From NCBI GenBank assembly GCA_017311315.1, contig CM029650.1:11846253-11910252 (forward strand): a DNA stretch of 64,000 nt. Direction: 5' to 3'. Below the pieces are notes generated by a model, which saw only the letters and a list, made by a program, of their open reading frames with translations, made no database searches and was not told the DNA's origin. How positions within the stretch are numbered: the first letter of the stretch is position 1; each line of letters begins with the position of its first letter. Made by a program: the position numbers and the translations under genes. Below are positions 31,690-42,970 of the stretch, in pieces. This stretch comes from Dendrocalamus latiflorus. Lineage: Eukaryota > Streptophyta > Magnoliopsida > Poales > Poaceae.

Positions 31690-32604
31690 TGTTGGACCGA
31701 AATGGCGACAGAGGGGGGTGAATGTCGACTCTTTTAAAAAAAATTTCCCCCGCAATTTTCCACTAAAAGATACTCTTCTCTAATAGCTACCAAGCTATGA
31801 AGAAGGATCAAAAGGCTTACTGAAAATGCAAACTAACACCCACAAGACAGAGGCAAGAAAGAACAAACCAAAAGGGAAAAACAGCACAAGAAGAACACAA
31901 GAACAAGAAAGCTACGGGAGACAAACAACAGAACACCCTCTGTCCATCTCTCCTGCTCTCAACCACTAAAGCCTAAAGCAAAACAACCTCTCCAAAGACC
32001 ATTTTGACTAAAGCAAACCCTAAAAGCCCCTTGAATCCATAGAATGCATACAGCCATAAGGAGACATCCCCTCCTTATATAGGCTCCGGCTAACGGGTCT
32101 CCAACCCGTTATGCCCACTAAACCCGAACGGAACCGCTTCCACCTGTGCAGCTTTGCGCTTTTACCGAAACGCCCCTCCTGCACCTTCCGGGAAGCTTCT
32201 GCGTTTCCTTGTCGTCCAAGCCTCACAACCACCTCGAGCTCTCGTCGTCTTCAGCACATCACGACCGTTCTGACCTCAGTGCCACCTGCGCCTAGTCCGG
32301 TCACCCCGTGCATCGCCACGACTCCGCCTCGACGTCCTGCAGCCATCACAGACAGGAAACACATCACATAGCACCGCTCGACATATGTAAACATAAGTAG
32401 CATCAATGAAGCATGAAATAGCCCAAACCTGACAAGTCAACATAATATGCATCCTAATCACTTTGACCAGGTTTGACCAAGTCCGACCGAACCCGATTGC
32501 ACCACGCAATACAACGGTCCGAACCACACAAACCAAACTCGACTTTCCTAAACCGATGTCAATTACACATCACAAACATGGGGTCATAACCACATGGTCT
32601 CTCA
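31690..32604 (-). repeat. 3' LTR of element F (915 bp)
   Basis: Minus strand TGAGAGACCATGTGG...CGGTCCAACA. A CTATATAAGG TATA box lies around 32075-32085 on the minus strand. The polypurine tract (minus AAGGGGGAGAT) is at 32605-32615. Confidence 0.92.
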
Positions 32605-34300
32605 ATCTCCCCCTTGATGAGTATATTGACAAACCCAGAAAAAGCGCAAAGTTGAGTTTGAAGAGAAAGTCAAACATGGTCCAAAAGAAGAAAATGATGC
32701 TAATGACCATGTTGACACAAGGAGAAAAAGAAAGAGCAAATTTTCCTCAAAGCTCCCAAAATGGCTTTTTCTCCCACTATTCTCCCCCTTTTGGCAATAA
32801 ACACATCAAGGATGCAAAAGAGAGAATAAGTCTTGATAAAGGAGAAAATGGCTGAAGTTTGTTTATTTTAAGCATTGAGAGCCATGAAGATTATCCAAAA
32901 AGACTATATAAGAATTACATCAAGCCATAACACATAAGTATGCTATCAAGATCATGGCAATGTATGTAGAGTTGTGCTAAGCCAAATAAGTCATAATCTG
33001 AAATTTGATCGAATTTCTTAGCATGTCAAGTCAACCATGATTCTAGTCTAGCTAAAGGTATCCAAAGATGATGCAGGCTATGTCAATAAGCTAAGTGGAA
33101 TCAAGAAGCTAGTATTGAGTCAATTTAGAGTGCTACAAGTTCAAGAATGAGACATTTGTTCATGTACTTGTAAGTCTTGTAATTTTTAGCAAAGTGAGCA
33201 CAATTGACATGTTTTTCTTTAGAAATCTCATGATTATTTCCATCCAGATTTTTGTTTTAGTCATGTGCTAGATCTCAAGCCTTATGCGACCACTCCAAGC
33301 AAGAAGCTTAAGAAGATGATCTTGGTCATCCAAAACTCCTCCTGAGTTCATGCCTTGTGCAATGGCAAGCCGTTTCATGAGAAAGAATTCGTGAGATCAG
33401 TTTTTTGCACAAAAGAGATCTTTTTGCATTTTCATGAACATAAGACTTGTACTAACTCATGTGTCATCAAGAAACTAGAATAGCTCAAACTAAAGCTCAA
33501 CAAAGATTCAAGACTCAACTCAGCGTATTTGACATGGCATGAATCATAAGTGGATAACTAAAGAAAGACTAGTCTCGAGAATTAACATGACAAGTTTCAA
33601 TTCAAGTTGAGTAATTTTAATCAACCTATCATGGCAAAGACTTGACTACACATATAAAGTCATGATCAATCTAGCAATGAAGCACAAATCATGGCAGGAT
33701 GTAAAGCAATGTAAACATGTCATGAAAAGATAATAATCAAGGCTCCATGTAGTTATATTACAATGCAGAATGCTCAAATGCAAGAAAATCCAGCTCCCCC
33801 TCAACAAGTGATGCAACTTTTAGTTCAAGTAGAGTTATGTCAACATTAAGATTTAGAAGCTCCCAAATGAACTCCCCCCGAACCAAAGCTATAAAACGAG
33901 AAGCTGGCAAGTCAATCAAAAAAGGCAGTCCTTAAAGCATAGACAAGATAAAGAGAATACTATGGCTCAGACTGACTCTCATCTACCACATATGACTCTA
34001 GGACTATCAACTGATCATCTAACTCACTAAGGAGCAAACACGTACCCCGTCTACCCGAGGGTGGCCCAACCCTCGCTAGAACCTATAAGAAGTGAGTGAG
34101 CTCAACCTAGTGAGAAGAGAAACAGCTAATAAGCAGCATCCTAGAATCACAAGATGAGAGGAAGAAGTTTAAACAACTAGACGTGAGAAACACTCTAATC
34201 TATGCTAGGAGGACTAACCCAAATGCACCCGTATGCAATGCAATAGAAAGGAGTAAGAGCATAATAAATAGGATAAAGCAGTAAAGCACAAAGCTCCCCC
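32605..34300 (-). other. 3' non-coding region of element F with polypurine tract
   Basis: About 1.7 kb between the end of RNase H and the 3' LTR. SIRE-type elements often carry an envelope-like frame here. None is seen: the longest frames are short and without membrane segments. The region is rich in A on the plus strand with CATG, TCAAG and GCAAG words. The polypurine tract occupies 32605-32615. Confidence 0.7.
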
Positions 34301-34758
34301 TCACAACAGTCCATAAGGACAAACCACCCCAATCTCTCCCCGCAAGGCTGAAAACCTAGAGCTATCCAAAGGCTTGGTAAAGATATCAGCCAACTGGTGG
34401 TCACTCTCCACAAACTGGAGCACTATGTCACCCTTCTCCACATGGTCTCGAAGGAAGTGATATCTGATATCAATGTGCTTGGTCCGAGAATGCTGCACTG
34501 GGTTCTTAGCAATGTTAATCGCAGAAGTGTTATCACAAAAGAGTGGAACACTGTCGATAACTAACCCAAAGTCCCGCAGGGTCGAGACCATCCAAAGTAC
34601 CTGGTTGCAGCAACGTACTCGACCTCTGCGGTGGACTGAGCAACACCGGACTGCTTCCTCGAAGACCAGGAAACAAGAGAAGTGCCAATGAATTGGCAGG
34701 TGCTAAAAGTGCTCTTCCTATCTATCCTACAGCCAGCAAAGTCTGCGTCTGAGTAGGC
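34301..34758 (-). pseudogene. RNase H of element F
   Basis: On the minus strand YSDADFAG-like coding near 34740 gives the first catalytic region, a second block near 34610 has STAEVEYVAAT (Glu), and the frame 34591-34301 has VPLFCDNTSAINIAKNP (Asp) and HSRTKHIDIRYHFLRDH, the conserved copia RNase H end. It degrades RNA in the RNA-DNA hybrid during replication. A frame change near 34600 and one near 34760 separate the parts. The polyprotein ends at 34301. Confidence 0.85.
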
Positions 34759-35840
34759 TCACAAGGAAAGACAGGAAGAGGAAGAGTACCAGATACCATA
34801 GTCAATGGTAGCTCGAAGGTACCGAAGGATACGTTTCACCGCCTGGCGGTGAGATACGCGAGGAGAAGCCTGAAACTGAGCACAAAGACACACAACAAAG
34901 TATATGTCCGGTATCCAGGCAGTGAGGTACAAGAGGGAGCCAATCATGCTACGATACTCCTTCTGATCAACTGGCTTGCTGTCCTCACTGGGGTCAAGAG
35001 ACGCTATGGACGCCATGGGAGTTGACACGGGCTTACCATCACTCATGTCAAAGCGTCTCAGGAGGTCACGAGTGTACTTACCTTGATGCAAGAAGGTACC
35101 CTCTCGAGTCTGCTTGATCTGGAAGCCAAGGAAGAAGGTCAACTCGCCCATCATACTCATCTCAAACTCGGTGCTCATGACATCCGAGAACTGTGAAACA
35201 AGAGTATGAGAAGAGCCGCCAAAGATGATGTCATCCACATAAATCTGGATGAGCAGAAAGTCAGCGCCATGCCGGCGAATGAACAAGGTCTTATCCACCT
35301 TACCCATCTCAAAACCATGACTCAACAAATAGGACTTAAGCCTCTCATACCAAGCTCTAGGGGCATGCTTAAGTCCATACAAGGCTTTGAAAAGTTTGTA
35401 GACATGGTTTGGGCATTTGGGGTTCTCAAAACCTGGAGGCTGTTTCACATAGACCTCTTCCTCAATAAAGCCATTGAGGAAGGCACTCTTGACATTCATC
35501 TGGTAAAGCTTGAAATCCTTAGAAGCTGCGAAAGCAAGCAGGATTCTACTGGCCTCAAGTCTAGCTACAGAGGCAAAGGTCTCCTCGAAGTCTAGACCCT
35601 CAATCTGAGAAAAGCCCTTAGCTACCAGTCTAACCTTGTTCCGAATGACAACCCCATCCTCACTCTGCTTGTTCTTGAACACCCACTTAGTCACAATGAT
35701 ATTGTGACCTTGAGGGGGCTCAACAAGCGACCAGACCTTGTTTCTCTCGAAATTCTCTAACTCCTCATGCATGGCATTGACCCTAGACTTATCAGATAGT
35801 GCATGACTAACATCCTTGGGCTCAAGATGGCAACAAAGGC
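34759..35840 (-). CDS. Reverse transcriptase of element F
   Basis: The longest well-preserved coding frame of the window: 337 codons from the ATG at 35772, with the frame open upstream to about 35840. Blocks in order: WSLVEPPQGHNIIVTKWVFK, VRLVAKGFSQIEGLDFEETF, YQMNVKSAFLNGFIEEEVYV, VYKLFKALYGLKHAPRAWYE, QIYVDDIIFG (catalytic YVDD) and YRSMIGSLLYLTAW. All expected copia RT motifs are present; the conserved Asp of the QMDVK motif is Asn here (QMNVK), and that Asp is one of the three metal-binding residues, so activity is doubtful. The frame ends near 34759 where a shift leads into RNase H. Confidence 0.88.
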
Positions 35841-36136
35841 AGAATGGAGACAGAAGTGAGACATGCCAGATTTTGAACGAGTGACTCGCTCAAAAAGGTC
35901 TCCAATAATCTGCTCAGAAGGATGGTTTTTTGGATATGCCGAGGAGGTCCAGGATGAGATGAAGAAATGGCCTCTACCTCATGAGCTGATGAGGTAGGAA
36001 CAGAGCCACTAGCTCCAGAGGAAGCAGAAGGCATGGGCTGATCGCCTCGAGGTGCGGTGGAAGAAGGCACCTCAAGGGGTGGATGAAGAACTAGATCGAG
36101 TAGACAACCTTCATCTCTATCCTCCTCATCATCCAC

Positions 36137-37279
36137 GAAGATGGTCTCGGACTACTCTAAAGAACCTGAGATATCGGGCCTAGTCCCTGGACTGGCCTCA
36201 TCGAAGGTCACCTCACAGGTCGCTACCATTTTACTAGACTCGCAGTTCCAGACCCTATAAGCTCGCGAAGATGTCGAGTAGCCTAGAAAGATCCCATCAC
36301 AAGAACGTGACTCGAACTTATCTAGGTTTTCGGACTTCAAAATAAAGCACTTGCAACCAAACACACGAAAATGAGATACACTGGGCTTTCGCCCATATCT
36401 CAGCTCATAAGAAGTGCGGTGCAAGTGTGCCCTCAGAAAAACTCAATTTGAGACATGGCACACGGTGGATATAGCCTCAGCCCAAAACTTCCGCGGTGTA
36501 GAGTACTCATCAAGCATCATCCTGGCCATCTCGACCAAGGTACGGTTCTTTCTCTCCACGACGCCATTTTGTTATGGGACGTGCGGAGAGGAGAACTGAT
36601 GCTCTACACCTGTCTCATCGCAGAACCTCTCAAAGTAGGAATTCTTGAACTCCGTGCCATTGTCACTGCGGATCGCTCGTAAGGCACCCGGAAGCTCAAC
36701 AGAAAGCCTACTGAAAAGACATCGGAAATGTGTAAACGTCTCATCCTTCGAGGCTAAGAAAAACACCCAAGAGTACATCGAGAAGTCATCGACCACGACA
36801 AGAACATACCACTTCCCTCCTACTGACTGCACTCGAGCTGGTCCAGCTGTGTCCATATGGAGCAGCTGTCCTGGTGCATCGGTCATAGTCACTATGACCA
36901 GAGGGTGAGAAGCGGCAACCATCTTGCTGTGCTGACAAGGAGCACACACAATATCTTTGACCATCTTGAGTTTTGGCAGACCACGAATGAGATCGTGGCC
37001 GCTAACTTGGGTCAAATGGTCAAATCCAATATGACCAAGTCTCCTATGCCAGAAGGTAAGGTCACGGGACTCTGAAGCAACCAAACACCAGAGAGGATCA
37101 CCAGAAGACTCAGAAAAATCAGCACGAAAGATCCTCCCATAACGAGAAATCCCGCAAACCAGACAACCCGAAGAATCAAGAATTTTGCAATTGTTTTTCT
37201 TAAAGCTCACCTCATAATCGTCATCGGTAAGCTGAGAGACTGAAAGCAAATTATACTGCAGCTTACTAACCAAGGCAAC
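36137..37279 (-). pseudogene. Integrase of element F
   Basis: Pre-integrase zinc region: LTFWHRRLGHIGFDHLTQ and CAPCQHSK. Core: LLHMDTAGPARVQSVGGKWY (Asp), IRSDNGTEFKN (Asp) and, after an in-frame TAA at about 36572, NGVVERKNRT (Glu). The stop stands where Gln is usual, again C-to-T. The C-terminal part (36424-36152) includes RTSYELRYGRKPSVSHFRVFG and DGIFLGYSTSSRAYRVWN, the copia GKGY-like region. The 5' edge is the solo LTR at 37280, and the region 35822-36136 is the Pro/Ser-rich linker to RT. Confidence 0.85.
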
Positions 37280-37572
37280 TGTCGTGGCTACAGGCCAGAC
37301 AGTAGAGAAGGGGACTAGTAGAAGAGGAAGGAGAGCCAGATCTATGGGAGAGTTGGTGAGAATGAGAGGATGTCGCTCCTCCTGCCCCTCCTGGGGGTTT
37401 ATATACATGAGTGGGATAGAATAGGAAATCCCTATTCTAACCCTTAGTACTTACAAAGGATGAGGGTACATTGGTATATTTACACTGGTACATTCCCCTA
37501 CACTATTGGGCCTATTACATGTTGGACTAGTTGCACGGCCCAATCATGGGGGGTTGGGCCACCCCCACAACA
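37280..37572 (-). mobile_element. Solo LTR (293 bp) inserted in element F
   Basis: Minus strand TGTTGTGGGGGTGGCCC...GTAGCCACGACA; GCAAC is duplicated exactly on both sides (37275-37279, 37573-37577). It closely resembles the LTRs of element K (58124-58419, 61038-61335), including AACTAGTCCAACATGTAATAG and the TATATAAACCCCCAGGAGG region. It splits F's coding between protease and integrase. No internal sequence remains, so it arose by LTR-LTR recombination. Confidence 0.93.
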
Positions 37573-37781
37573 GCAACATCTTTCAAAATAAAAGACTCAT
37601 TAACACGCACTGTACCTTTGGCGATGACACGCCCAGATGAAGCATCTCCGAAGGTGATCATCTCATCACCTGGAGCACGGGCAAGGGAAGAAAACCAATG
37701 GGAGTCTCCGGTCATGTGTCGTGAACACCCAGAGTCTACGAGCCAAACCTTTCCCTTCCCTGCCTGGCGAACTTGAGTCAA
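37573..37781 (-). pseudogene. Aspartic protease of element F
   Basis: The minus-strand frame has VWLVDSGCSRHMTGD (catalytic DSG), then MITFGDASSGRVIAKGTV and ESFILKDVA, the usual copia protease order. It continues on the other side of the solo LTR with the segment LVSKLQYNLLSVSQLTDD at about 37270. It matures the gag-pol polyprotein. Coding is broken only by the insertion and by an upstream frame change near 37780. Confidence 0.85.
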
Positions 37782-40735
37782 ACAGAGAGTAAAGTCTCAG
37801 TACTGGGATAAATCAAGAGTGATTTTGGAACCCAATACTGAGTAACAAGTCGAGTAGAAGAAGTAGCCACACACGACTGACCTCTATCTACCCTACGCTC
37901 TCTGTCACTCAAAGAAGCAGAAGGTCTGTGAGCAGACCTGAAGCTGTTGCTGGGTCCGACTGCTACGGGAGAGCGAGTCGGAGCACCGGCAACAGGCTGA
38001 TCACGCCGCGGGTAGCCATCTCGACGGGGGAAATGAGATCTACCCTCAGAACGGCGGAAGTCACGACCAAAGGGATCATGAGGACGAAAACCAGAAAACT
38101 CAGAAAAACCAAGTCCTCGATGCTGCCCAAACCCATCAGAAACACCTGAAGCAGACCTAGACCTCGTGTTGGTCTTAGGTGCACTCAAGGTCTGGGGCTA
38201 ACCCTGAATACGCCTAAGAGCTGCAACACGGTCTCTACGCGTGATCTTGGCGCGCCTGAAGCATCGATTGATCAAATGCCCTACCTTCTGACAGAAGGTG
38301 CAATGATACTTCACCTTCTATGAGGTAGAAGTAGCATGATGAGGCTTCATCTTCTGAGAGGCCGAAACAACAGGTGGAATCACCTTGCTGTCAAAAATCC
38401 CTTGGACAAAGCCCGCGGACTTGAATTGAACTTTCTCAGTTCTGGGCTTGACCTCGTTCACACCTGCGGCTATGGGTTTGAGCACGGCAGGTGGATGCTT
38501 CCTCATGTCCTCATAGAAATCATATCCTAGACCCTGATTAAATCTGCAAATCTTAGATTGGTCTAGAATAAGATTTAGCTTCTTCTTGCCTCCTACAAAT
38601 CTCTCGAGAGTGTTCATAAGATACTGACACTCTCGAAAGAGAGAGGTGCAAGAAGAGCAGGGGGAAGAGGGAACAGCAGAAGGTAAGGAAGTAGAAGAAG
38701 AACCAACAGCAGAGGAACGAATGGCATGTGCACGCACAGCCGACTCAGAAGGGACAGTCCTACTGCTAACCATGTGGTTCACGTCGCTAGGCGTCTCTAC
38801 CAAACCCTCATGCTTCTTCCCCACACACACAGTACAAGCAGATGGTTGCTTCTCTAGTAGGTCCTTAGTCAGCTTCACACATTTCTCATCCAATGCACTC
38901 AAGTCAGATTTTAGTTTGTTACAATTAATGCATGGTGAGCTAACAGGATCCTTAGAAGCAGATTGAGCCAATTTGTTGTTATCATCAACTAATTCTTGAA
39001 ACTGTTTGGAGACAGCTTCAAGCTCAGCAGTAAGCTTGGGACAATTCACACCTGCAGCAATAGGCTCAAGTAGAAAAGCTTGTAATTCAGCAATTTTATG
39101 ATCTGCCCGTTTTAGGTTCATCTTCAAGTTATTACAGTTTTCAAGTCTCGGGCAGATCGAGAAGCATGGTATACAAACCTCTAAAAGCATTGTCCTTATC
39201 CTCACATGAGGTGCAAGATATAGTCTCAACAGTAGTAGATGAAAGAGGAAATACCCTACTCATCTCAAGTTCAGCAAGAAGACTAATATTCTCCACCTTA
39301 CTCATGTCGAGCTCAGAGGACACACTATCATGCATGGTCCTTAGCTTCTCCATGTCACCAAGCAAAGCAGTGCATACATCACAATCGTCACAGGAGGGAG
39401 CAGATCTAAGTGAAGTAAGCTCCCGTGACAAGCTCTCTACTTCCTTCTCCAACTCGCTAACCCTAGCTCTAGATCTAGCATTAAATTTCCCTAGCTTAAG
39501 AAAAGCATCATTAAGCTGGTCGTATGAAGGGTATACCTCGTCGGAGTCGGAGTACAGCTCGCTGTCGCTGATCTCACCCTCAAGGGCCATGAAGCACATG
39601 CCGGAGAAGTCATCGCCGCCCTTGGGATCTTGGTCACCCGTCCCGTCGTCGTCGCTCCATCCCTCCACCTCGCTGAGTTCGAGGTCGTCGAAGGCGGTGA
39701 GGACGCGATGAAAGAGCTTCTTGGCTTTGCCAAGGTCGCGGAACTTCTTCTTGCCTTGAGCATGAGCAAGAGGCTTCCTATTACGGTTCTTGTCGATGTA
39801 GTCGTTCTTGCTCACACCGCCGTAGTCGCCCTTGCCCTTTCCCATCTTGGGGCAGTTCGCTCGAATGTGGTTGGGACCACCACACTCGAAGCAGATCACG
39901 GGTCCTCCTCTCTTTCCGTCCCTCCTCCTCTTGTAAGCATGGGAAAATTTTCTCGCTAGGAGGGCTAACTGGTCATCTGCGAGCTGCTCTAACTGATCAT
40001 CAGTTACGTCACAGAGAGCAGCAAGCAAGAATCCACAAAGCGAATCAGAAGAAAGATCAGGAGCTGAAGTGGGATCGGTAACTAAAGCCATCGACTGCGA
40101 CTTCGACTTGCGAGAGACAATGTCAATCTCGTGAGTCTTGAGGCGTGAGTACAACGCGTAGTCAAAGTCGAGAGGTCGATGGTGTCCTTGATGGTAGTCA
40201 CCTTCATCTCCCAAACCCGCAAATCAAGAGCCGCGAGCATCTGACGAGCGTTGTCCGAGTTGGGCTATGTGAGACCGACCGCTCGGAGGTTGCTCAGGAT
40301 TTGTGAAAATGCGCAAAACACTCATCGAGGGACTCACCAGCGAGCATTTCAAACTTGTTGTAATCTCGCTTGAACTGGTCCTGTCGAACTGTCTTGATCT
40401 GGGTGGTGCCCTCATGGTATGCATCGAAGGTCACCCAGATGTCGAAAGCCGACGACAAATGAGAGATGCGATCAAACTCGCTTCGGCTCAACCCTTGGAT
40501 TATGATGTTCCTTGCCTTCGCATTTGCCTCAACATCATGCATGTTTCCAGCGTTGATGTTCTCATCGGCAGAAACAACATACCGTACTTTGACCTTATGC
40601 CAGATGGCGTAGCCCTGAGCCTGGATGTATATCTCCATCCGACTCTTCCAGAAGGGATAGTCGATCCCATCGAAGACCGGGGGCTTGGTCGAGTACTTAT
40701 CTGTCGCCGTGGCTCTAGAGACCGGTTAAGATCTA
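37782..40735 (-). pseudogene. Long Gag of element F, frameshifted
   Basis: From 40735: KPPVFDGIDYPFWKSRM and the UBN2-like capsid (40638-40294) with AKARNIIIQGLSRSEFDRI and DECFAHF. A frameshift near 40300 and a TAG near 40267 follow. The frame 40214-39141 continues with LYSRLKTHEIDIVSRKSKSQ, zinc knuckle CFECGGPNHIRANC (C-x2-C-x4-H-x4-C complete) and long coiled coil. Another shift near 39150-39230 leads into 38318-39229, coiled coil with paired Cys motifs (CINCNKLKSDL, CSSCTSLF), then a second knuckle CTFCQKVGHLINRC near 38290 and an Arg/Ser-rich tail. No in-frame ATG is visible at the expected start. Confidence 0.82.
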
Positions 40736-40749
40736 TGAAGAAGAGCTAA

Positions 40750-40766
40750 CCGGCTCTGATATCAAT
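40750..40766 (-). other. Primer-binding site of element F
   Basis: Minus strand reads TTGATATCAGAGCCGG after the LTR end AACAA; it matches TGGTATCAGAGCC except for one G-to-A change. Confidence 0.8.
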
Positions 40767-41679
40767 TGTTGGACCGAAATGGCGACAGAGGGGGGTGAAT
40801 GTCGACTCTTTTAAAAAAAATTCCCCCGCGATTTTCCACTAAAAGATACTCTTCTCCAATAGCTACCAAGCTATGAAGGAGGATCAAAAGGCTTACTGAA
40901 AATGCAAACTAACACCCACAAGACAGAGGCAAGAAAGAACAAACCAAAAGGGAAAAACAGCACAAGAAGAACACAAGAACAAGAAAGCTATGGGAGACAA
41001 ACAACAGAACACCCTCTGTCCATCTCACTGCTCTCAACCACTAAAGCCTAAAGCAAAACAACCTCTCCAAAGGCCATTTTGACTAAAGCAAACCCTAAAA
41101 GCCCCTTGAATCCATAGAATGCATGCAGCCATAAGGAGACATCCCCTCCTTATATAGGCTCCGGCTAACGGGTCTCCAACCCGTTATGCCCGCTAAACCC
41201 GAACGGAACCGCTTCCACCTGTGCAGCTTTGCGCTTTTACCGAAACGCCCCATCTGCACCTTCTGGGAAGCTTCCGCGTTTCCTTGTCGTCCAAGCCTCG
41301 CAACCACCTCGAGCTCTCGCCGTCTTCAGCACATCACGATCGTTCTGACCTCAGCGCCACCTGCGCCTAGTCCGGTCACCCCGTGCATCGCCACAACTCC
41401 GCCTCGACGTCCTGCAGCCATCACAGACAGGAAACACATCACATAGCACCGCTCGACACATGCAAACATAAATAGCATCAATGAAGCATGAAATAGCCCA
41501 AACCTGATAAGTCAACATAATATGCATCCTAATCACTTTAACCAGGTTTGACCAAATCCGACCGAACTCGATTGCACCACGCAATACCACGGTCCGAACC
41601 ACACAAACCAAACTCGACTTTCCTAAACCGATGTCAATTACTCATCACAAACATGGGGTCATAACCACATGGTCTCTCA
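40767..41679 (-). repeat. 5' LTR of element F (913 bp)
   Basis: Same ends as the 3' LTR at 31690. About 27 differences in roughly 914 aligned bases by eye, including a one-base T difference after the poly-A near the start. The TATA region CTATATAAGG (minus) is retained. Confidence 0.92.
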
Positions 41680-41684
41680 GGATC

Positions 41685-42430
41685 CATGGACCGTAATCCA
41701 GCTGCCACACCAAATGGTCCAATGCTAAGCTACATAAAAACACTGGACATAGAAAGGACCAGCTTAAATATTCTCAAATTATTGGATCCTTAATGTATCT
41801 AACTAGTGTAACAGGACCTAACATCTCATATGCTATAAGCAGATTGAGTCGTTATACGTCCAATCTAAGAGATGATCATTGGATAGCACTGGAGAGGGTA
41901 CTTAGGTACCTAAAGGGGACCACAAATTTAGGAATATATTATTCTGGCCACCCGACAATCTTGGAAGGATTAAGTGATCCTAATTGGATTAGCGACTCGA
42001 ATGACATGAAGGCTCGAGTGGCTATGTATTCACTATAGCAGGTAGAGCTATTTCGTAGAAGTCTTCTAAACAAACTATCCTTACATGGTCTACCATGGAG
42101 GCTGAGTTAGTAACACTTGATTCAGCGGTTGTAGAGGTAGAATGGATTAGAGAACTCCTTTCTGACCTACCTATGCTGGAAAAGCTAATTCCAACAATAT
42201 TGACCTACTGCGATAACCAAACCGTTCTGGTGAAGGCGAAGAGTAGGAAGGACAATATGAAGTCCTCAAAACATATAAAGAAGTGACTTAAGTCGATCAG
42301 GCATTCCGAAGAGACATGTGTTATTTCTATAGAATACATCTAGGCTGAAAGGAACTTGACAGATCCTTTCACTAAACAATTGGCGTAGAAGGCCATCCAT
42401 GCAGCATCTAAGGGAATAGAGCTCATACCC
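41685..42430 (+). pseudogene. C-terminal RT and RNase H of element E, right of element F
   Basis: The frame resumes with GSLMYLTSVTGPNISYAISRLSR and ALERVLRYLKGTTNLGIYYSG (RT end), then DPNWISDSND (RNase H first Asp region), MEAELVTLDSAVVEVEWIREL (Glu; shortened here) and YCDNQTVLVKAKSRKDNMKS (Asp), then SKHIKK and stops where RHDIR-like coding ends the domain. Several stops interrupt it. Confidence 0.8.
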
Positions 42431-42970
42431 GTGTAAAGGCTCACATTGGTGGTAACCTATCATAGAAGATCAGAGATCCTGTGAACTAGGCTCTAGGACA
42501 ACCAACTATGTGGGATAAGAGAGCACATATAACGAGTCCCATTAGCTGCAATGCTCTTTTCTATATGGAAGGTAGAGCAATAAGCTCTTAATGAATTTGT
42601 TGCCTATATGGCCTCGGGAGTCATCCTACAAGATTCCCTGGAGAATTCACCTACTTGTGTATGATCGTGAGGTTGCGATCAAAGGAAGACAAGGGTATAC
42701 TTTCTTAAGTACTCATGAGCAAGATACAGGGACATGACATAATGTCCCAACACGAGAGGGAAAAGGGTGAGCCGCCTAGTACAGAATGTAACTTGGGCGA
42801 AAACTCTCACATCAAGGCATTGGATCAAAGCGAAGTCCTCCTTTGTCTATGTAGAGTCGTAATCTTTGTTCTAGGCTTTGGGTTCAAACCCGCAAGGTGC
42901 CCATCGTCGAACAACTATATATTAAACAAGATTTTGAGCATCTTTTATCAATTAATAAATTGGTGGGGGC
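42431..42970 (+). other. 3' untranslated region and polypurine tract of element E
   Basis: About 540 bp after RNase H without coding capacity, ending AATTGGTGGGGGC at 42958-42970, a clear polypurine tract directly before the LTR start. Confidence 0.75.

Larger units (their letters stand above)
31690..41679 (-). mobile_element. Element F: SIRE/Maximus-like Ty1/copia retrotransposon
   Basis: Complete structure on the minus strand: 5' LTR 40767-41679, primer site, long gag with coiled coils and zinc knuckles, protease, integrase, RT, RNase H, a 1.7-kb non-coding stretch, polypurine tract, 3' LTR 31690-32604. A perfect GGATC duplication flanks it (31685-31689, 41680-41684). I count about 27 differences between the LTRs by eye (about 97% identity), mostly transitions. 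The large gag with a long C-terminal extension is typical of SIRE/Maximus. Confidence 0.92.
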
